Shown one piece after another: positions 4,544 to 5,950 of a stretch of DNA of 5,950 bases (positions are counted from its first letter, which is position 1; every line of letters starts with the position of its first letter). The position numbers and the translations under genes are program-made. The notes below the pieces were generated by a model, which ran no database searches, was not told the origin of the DNA, and saw nothing but the letters and a program-made list of their open reading frames with translations. Origin of the DNA: Nitrospirota bacterium (GTDB lineage: Bacteria > Nitrospinota > Nitrospinia > Nitrospinales > Nitrospinaceae); the NCBI GenBank assembly GCA_003229345.1, contig QIDN01000029.1, positions 1 to 5,950 of the forward strand. Reading direction: 5' to 3'.

Positions 4544-5950
4544 CTAAGGAGCCTCCCCGTCAGGGGAGCGGTAGTCGTCCAGCAGGGCCTTCAATTCCCC
4601 GGCGGAGGTCACCGGTGCCCGGCAGGTGCCGTGTTCGCAGACGTAAGCCGTGGCTTTTCCATCCACAACCTTTTTGTCGGCCAGGAGAGGAATGCGTTGT
4701 TTCTCCGGAGCGTCCTCCCAGGCAAACGCAAATACCGCATTCGGGAAGAACCCGGTGCGGATGAGTTTGAGCATGTCGTCGGCGGATGCGTGATCGCGCG
4801 GCGCGACAATGGCCACTTCTTTTTTCCCGGACAAGTACAGGTGCAAAGCCTGCATCATGAACGGCGAGTTGAGGCCGTACTCCATCATTTCAACATGAAA
4901 CGCCACAAAAATATTTTCCGCCCGTTTCTCCAGGTCCAGGTCCAGCCGGTAAGCCGATAATTTCAGTAAAGCCAAAGCCGCGTTGCTGTTGCCGGAAGGC
5001 TCGACCCCGTCGTAACCGGAAATCTGCCGCACGATTAAATCTTCGCCGTCGCTTGCGGTTTCGTAATAGGCGTGCGACGCTTTGAATTTATCCTCGACGG
5101 TCTGCATCAGTTCCGCCGCCTTGTCGATGTAGTCAGGATTGTAGGTCGCCTCGTACAGTTCGAGGCAGGCCACGGCGATGGAGGTGTAATCGAACAGATA
5201 GCCGTCGTACCGCGCCTGACCGTCGCGCCACCGTCTTAATAACTTGCCATCATCGGTGTGCAGGTGCTCCCAGATAAACGCCAGCGCTTTTTCCGCCGTG
5301 ACGATGCGGTCGTCATCGGCCAGCACGCGTCCGGTCCGCGCCATGGCGGAAATCATGAGGCCGTTCCACGAGGTCAGTACCTTGTCGTCCAGCAGGGGGC
5401 GGATGCGCTTGCTCCGCGTCTCCAGCAGGATTTTTCGGCCCTTGGCAATCCCTTCACGGACCACTGCTGTATCCAGGCTCTGCTCTTTCGCCAGTTGTTC
5501 CGGAGAACGGGTGACGTTCAGAATATTGTTGTGCTCCCAGTTGCCCGGTTGGGTGACGTTGTAAAAGGGAATAACGATACTGGCGGTCTGGCGGTCCAGC
5601 AGGTGTTCGATTTCGCCCTGCGACCACACATAAAATTTTCCCTCCACGCCTTCGCTGTCGGCATCCTCCGCACTGTAAAACGCGCCATCGGGATGCGTCA
5701 TGTCGCGGTCGATGTACTCCAGCACGTCGTTGGCATAGTCCGCGTATTCTGAATGGCCGGTGACCTGGTGGGCTTCCATCAGGGCGGTGACGAACAGCGA
5801 GTTGTCGTACAGCATCTTTTCGAAATGCGGCACCAGCCAGTGATAATCGGTACTGTAACGCGCCAGCCCGCCGCCGATCTGATCGTAGATGCCGCCGTGC
5901 TTCATGGCCTTCAAGGTGTTCTCCGCCATCTCCAGGCTGAGTGCGTCGCC
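4544..5950 (-). CDS. YyaL/SSP411 family protein (thioredoxin-like DUF255 plus six-hairpin glycosidase-like domain), N-terminal part missing
   Basis: The frame is open to the right edge; the first visible codons are GDALSLEMAENTLK, so the ATG at 5929 is internal. The visible 468 residues are the C-terminal two thirds of a family usually near 670-700 residues (B. subtilis YyaL, mammalian SPATA20/SSP411). The missing N-terminus should hold the thioredoxin-like DUF255 domain. Hallmarks seen are HGGIYDQIGGGLARYSTD, WLVPHFEKMLYDN, DGAFYSAEDADSEGVEGKFYVW, LLDDKVLTSWNGLMISAMA, YDGYLFDYTSIAVACLELYEAT, EPSGNSNAALALLKL and the C-terminal AYVCEHGTCRAPV. These fit an alpha/alpha-barrel of the six-hairpin glycosidase type. 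The biochemical role of the family is not established; a redox or carbohydrate-related role is often suggested. It stops at a TAG whose surroundings form hairpins. It shares strand with bioB but is separated by 228 bp and a probable terminator. Confidence 0.93.
   Translation of the reverse strand, partial: GDALSLEMAENTLKAMKHGGIYDQIGGGLARYSTDYHWLVPHFEKMLYDNSLFVTALMEAHQVTGHSEYADYANDVLEYIDRDMTHPDGAFYSAEDADSEGVEGKFYVWSQGEIEHLLDRQTASIVIPFYNVTQPGNWEHNNILNVTRSPEQLAKEQSLDTAVVREGIAKGRKILLETRSKRIRPLLDDKVLTSWNGLMISAMARTGRVLADDDRIVTAEKALAFIWEHLHTDDGKLLRRWRDGQARYDGYLFDYTSIAVACLELYEATYNPDYIDKAAELMQTVEDKFKASHAYYETASDGEDLIVRQISGYDGVEPSGNSNAALALLKLSAYRLDLDLEKRAENIFVAFHVEMMEYGLNSPFMMQALHLYLSGKKEVAIVAPRDHASADDMLKLIRTGFFPNAVFAFAWEDAPEKQRIPLLADKKVVDGKATAYVCEHGTCRAPVTSAGELKALLDDYRSPDGEAP
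4553..4568. repeat. Perfect hairpin inside the 3' end of the YyaL-family gene
   Basis: CTCCCC (4553-4558) and GGGGAG (4563-4568) pair perfectly across a GTCA loop, within the last codons of the gene. Immediately beyond lies the CTCCT/AGGAG hairpin that encloses the stop codon. Such stacked hairpins can protect a transcript's 3' end. There is no T-run next to them, so I do not call a terminator. Confidence 0.5.

Noticed and set aside
4631..5752. + strand open frames opposite the YyaL-family gene
   Set aside because: They are shadows of the real minus-strand gene, with biased composition and no family features.

Overview
The window is a densely coded bacterial segment with seven protein genes, two of them cut by the window edges. 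Most genes look near or above 50% GC; one small gene is only about 36% GC by my count over its central 420 bases. The mix of an AttH/CrtC-like lipocalin hydrolase homologue, a dimethylargininase, a thioredoxin, a biotin synthase and a YyaL/DUF255 protein points to a free-living, probably Gram-negative bacterium. The type of biotin synthase hints at an anaerobic or microaerobic lineage or ancestry. I cannot name the phylum from sequence alone. I found no tRNA, rRNA, CRISPR array or insertion sequence.

Layout. Left (1-1422, + strand): the 3' part of an AttH/CrtC-like (COG5621-type) gene, then one base later a short AT-rich gene for a two-helix membrane protein of unknown function. Middle left (1405-2675, - strand): a two-gene unit, with a gamma-glutamylcyclotransferase-fold gene upstream and a dimethylarginine dimethylaminohydrolase (ddaH) gene downstream. 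ddaH overlaps the small membrane protein gene tail to tail by 18 bp. Middle (2676-2924): a divergent regulatory gap. Then trxA on the + strand (2925-3251), closed by a strong intrinsic terminator. Right (- strand): bioB (3314-4315), a 228-bp intergenic stretch (4316-4543), and the C-terminal two thirds of a YyaL/SSP411 (DUF255) gene running off the right edge.

Most notable points. (1) Biotin synthase keeps the radical-SAM CxxxCxxC motif, but two of the four classical ligands of the sulfur-donating [2Fe-2S] cluster are replaced (C97 to Ser, R260 to Phe) and extra cysteines lie nearby. This suggests the alternative auxiliary-cluster type. (2) The cyclotransferase-like gene lacks the family's YGSN loop and catalytic glutamate, and its C-terminal helix appears to be encoded in the +1 frame past an early stop. 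(3) A candidate promoter with a 21-bp dyad just downstream of its predicted start site precedes bioB, a possible operator. (4) Thioredoxin has a CQPC active site in place of CGPC. I see no clear sign of a wholly new multi-gene system; the best candidates for novelty are the atypical BioB and the degenerate cyclotransferase/DDAH pair.
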